A stretch of DNA of 33,259 nucleotides, from the NCBI GenBank assembly GCA_000406005.1, contig ASZN01000065.1, positions 1 to 33,259 on the forward strand, given 5' to 3'. Made by a program: the position numbers and the translations under genes. Below the pieces are notes generated by a model, which was not told where the DNA came from, searched no databases, and was given only the letters and a program-made list of their open reading frames with translations. Positions 31,614 through 33,259 of this stretch are shown in pieces; within the stretch, counting starts at the first letter, position 1; every line of letters begins with the position of its first letter. The stretch is from Candidatus Poribacteria bacterium WGA-3G (GTDB lineage: Bacteria > Poribacteria > WGA-4E > WGA-3G).

Positions 31614-32564
31614 GTGGCACTTATCCTCACACGTGAACAAGGCAGAGTTATTCGCGCACGAACAGGATTCTATGACGTTCAGCACGGTGATAGTATCTTG
31701 CGATGTACACTGCGTGGCACACTCAAACGGAGACGGCGTTCAGAAACTGGACGCAGAATATACGCCGACCCGGTTGCTGTCGGCGACCAAGTTATCTTCA
31801 CACAACTTGATGCCGAAGAAGGTGTGGTAGAGGAAATTTTACCCCGCAAAACGAAATTCTCACGCCAATACGCAGGCACTCAGGATGACATCGAACAGGT
31901 CATCGTTGCCAACGCCGACCAAATTGTAGTCGTTGGCTCTACACGCATGCCACCTCTCAACTTTCGGACACTCGACAGGTTCCTCATCTTGGCTGAGGCA
32001 GGCGAGATGGAAGCCGCGATATGCCTGAATAAGATCGACTTAGTCGATAGCACCGAACGCGAAGAACTCACAGTAACGTTTACCAATTATGAGCAATTGG
32101 GGTATCAGGTCCTCTATACCAGTATCCATCAACCTGAAAGCCTTGACGCGCTTCAACACGTCCTCAAAGACCAATTTAGCGTCATTGTCGGGGCATCAGG
32201 CGTAGGAAAATCGAGTCTGCTGAACGCGATCCAGCCGAACTTAGGTTTACGGACAGCTGAGGTCGGACTCAAAACCCAAAAGGGACGGCATACGACGACA
32301 CTCGTTGAACTTTTTCCGTTAGAAATTGGCGGTGAGGTCGCAGATACACCCGGCATCCGAGAGATCGGCTTATGGGGAGTTGACACGGAATACCTCGAAT
32401 ACTATTTCCCCGAAATGGAACCCTACCTCGGTGACTGTAAATTCAACGATTGTGCCCACATTGCCGAACCCGATTGTGCTATTCAAGATGCCGTTGCAGC
32501 CGGTAAGATACATACAGAACGGTACCGCAGCTACGTCGTCCTGCGAACAAGTGAAACAGAATAA
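31614..32564 (+). CDS. rsgA: Ribosome small-subunit-dependent GTPase A
   Basis: A 316-residue circularly permuted GTPase that checks and matures the 30S ribosomal subunit. An N-terminal OB domain (GRVIRARTGFYDV, LRCTLRG, VAVGDQV) is followed by the permuted G motifs: G4 NKIDLVD (N139-D142), then G1 GASGVGKSS (193-201), then G3 DTPGIREIGLWG. A C-terminal zinc knuckle CKFNDCAHIAEPDC ends the family pattern. The start is GTG at 31614, with AGGGG immediately before it; spacing is short, but no alternative start keeps the OB domain. It is downstream of the cis-prenyltransferase gene in the same orientation. Confidence 0.92.
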   Translation: MALILTREQGRVIRARTGFYDVQHGDSILRCTLRGTLKRRRRSETGRRIYADPVAVGDQVIFTQLDAEEGVVEEILPRKTKFSRQYAGTQDDIEQVIVANADQIVVVGSTRMPPLNFRTLDRFLILAEAGEMEAAICLNKIDLVDSTEREELTVTFTNYEQLGYQVLYTSIHQPESLDALQHVLKDQFSVIVGASGVGKSSLLNAIQPNLGLRTAEVGLKTQKGRHTTTLVELFPLEIGGEVADTPGIREIGLWGVDTEYLEYYFPEMEPYLGDCKFNDCAHIAEPDCAIQDAVAAGKIHTERYRSYVVLRTSETE

Positions 32565-32586
32565 TTATTGATAACCGAAAAGCATT

Positions 32587-33259
32587 TCAAAGACGCGGGA
32601 AATGTGTACGCGCGTAGTCCAATCGCTCTGGCACCCCGATATCGATCCAACTTGCAGCCGTCTGCAGCGCATAAAGATTAGAGACTATCGGAAAAACCTC
32701 TCGTTCCATAGAGAAGGTTTCCTGTCCCTTCGGAAACGTCTCGGCGATACTACGATCAAAAAGATACACAGCACCATTGACATATCCAGAACGATGTATA
32801 GGCTGCTTTTCCCGAAAAGCCTGGATTCTCCCGTCACAATCGAATACGATTTCACCATACGGACGGATATCCGGTACATGCACACTCAGAAGTACGCCTG
32901 CCATACCTTGCTGAAAGCGGTCTAACATCTCTCGGAGCGAAAAACCGGCAAGCAGAATATCGCCATTCAGAACAAAAAAAGGCGATGTCCGAATCTGCCG
33001 CATTGCATTCTGAATGGCGCCGCCAGTGCCGAGCCGCTTCTCCTCTTTCGCATAACGGATACATACACCGGCGTAATTCGCACCTACTTTTTCGGATAGC
33101 ACATCGTGCAGGTGCCCCGATGCGAGGACGACCTCGGTGACACCTGCCTCTGTTAAGAGTTGGAGCTGCCACTCCAGGACCGTCTTCCCAGCGATCTCCA
33201 GTAAAACCTTCGGAACCGTTTTCGCTGCCTTACCGAGTCGAGTCGCAAGACCCCCACAC
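32587..33259 (-). CDS. Sugar-1-phosphate nucleotidyltransferase (5' end outside window)
   Basis: Partial gene: the frame continues from the stop at 32587 to the window edge, giving 223 residues and lacking only about ten N-terminal ones. It begins with GGLATRLGKAAKTVPKVLL, the nucleotide-binding GGxATRL...PK motif of NDP-sugar pyrophosphorylases. GTGGAIQNAM, FFVLNGDILL and YVNGAVYLFD follow, and the end SWIDIGVPERLDYA fits mannose-1-phosphate or D-glycero-D-manno-heptose-1-phosphate guanylyltransferases (HddC-like). An internal GTG at 33102 is not the start. It supplies an activated sugar for surface glycans. The exact sugar and nucleotide cannot be told. Convergent with rsgA, 22 bases between the stops. 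Confidence 0.85.
   Translation of the reverse strand, partial: CGGLATRLGKAAKTVPKVLLEIAGKTVLEWQLQLLTEAGVTEVVLASGHLHDVLSEKVGANYAGVCIRYAKEEKRLGTGGAIQNAMRQIRTSPFFVLNGDILLAGFSLREMLDRFQQGMAGVLLSVHVPDIRPYGEIVFDCDGRIQAFREKQPIHRSGYVNGAVYLFDRSIAETFPKGQETFSMEREVFPIVSNLYALQTAASWIDIGVPERLDYARTHFPRL

Noticed and set aside
31435..31830. 131-codon plus frame spanning the uppS-rsgA junction
   Set aside because: It overlaps two well-supported genes in another frame and has no recognisable motif.

Overview
The window looks like a chromosomal segment of an uncultured marine or sponge-associated bacterium, most probably Candidatus Poribacteria. That assignment is an inference from gene content: two phytanoyl-CoA dioxygenase-like (PhyH) proteins, an ACMSD-like amidohydrolase, a DUF6785-type membrane protein, secreted proteins ending in FlgD-Ig-like C-terminal domains (YPNP...G.Y.Y motif), PorV-like outer-membrane proteins and islands of heptanucleotide repeats. 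No rRNA, tRNA or CRISPR array was seen. Coding density is high and most intergenic gaps are short.

Layout. 1-383: decayed 3' part of an EcoRI-like restriction endonuclease gene. 444-2347: amidohydrolase facing a PhyH dioxygenase (convergent). 2490-6589: ABC exporter operon of one ATPase and two tandemly duplicated permeases joined by identical 8-bp overlaps. 6586-8331: a near-consensus promoter with a 12-bp palindrome driving tcmP plus a three-Cys-motif (DUF5131) radical-SAM-like gene, an accessory module. 8368-8811: unknown protein on the minus strand with its own strong promoter. 8987-14312: ZIP-like transporter (apparently leaderless), a GH67-like secreted glycosidase, a discoidin/NTF2 lipoprotein and a second PhyH protein.

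14507-21519 is a cell-envelope block: a beta-barrel/SppA protease fusion, Pcm repair methyltransferase, a PorV/PorQ-like barrel, a fibronectin-III/FlgD-Ig secreted protein and a seven-bladed YCF48-like propeller. 21614-23973: aspartate aminotransferase-like enzyme and homoserine kinase, with heptamer-repeat elements before and after thrB. 24109-26976: an intact P-type ATPase-like protein in which the catalytic motifs are all replaced. 26990-28957: DUF6785-type membrane protein. About 29067-30480: TnpB element without TnpA, with hairpins at its 3' end. 30783-32564: Rv1086-like cis-prenyltransferase and RsgA. 32587-33259: sugar nucleotidyltransferase running off the right edge.

The most unusual items are the catalytically dead P-type ATPase homologue, the outer-membrane-barrel/SppA fusion beside PorV-like and FlgD-Ig proteins, the tcmP/three-Cys module with its putative operator, the EcoRI-family relic, and the TnpB with an altered RuvC-II site. 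All functional statements rest on motif recognition by eye; no database search was run.
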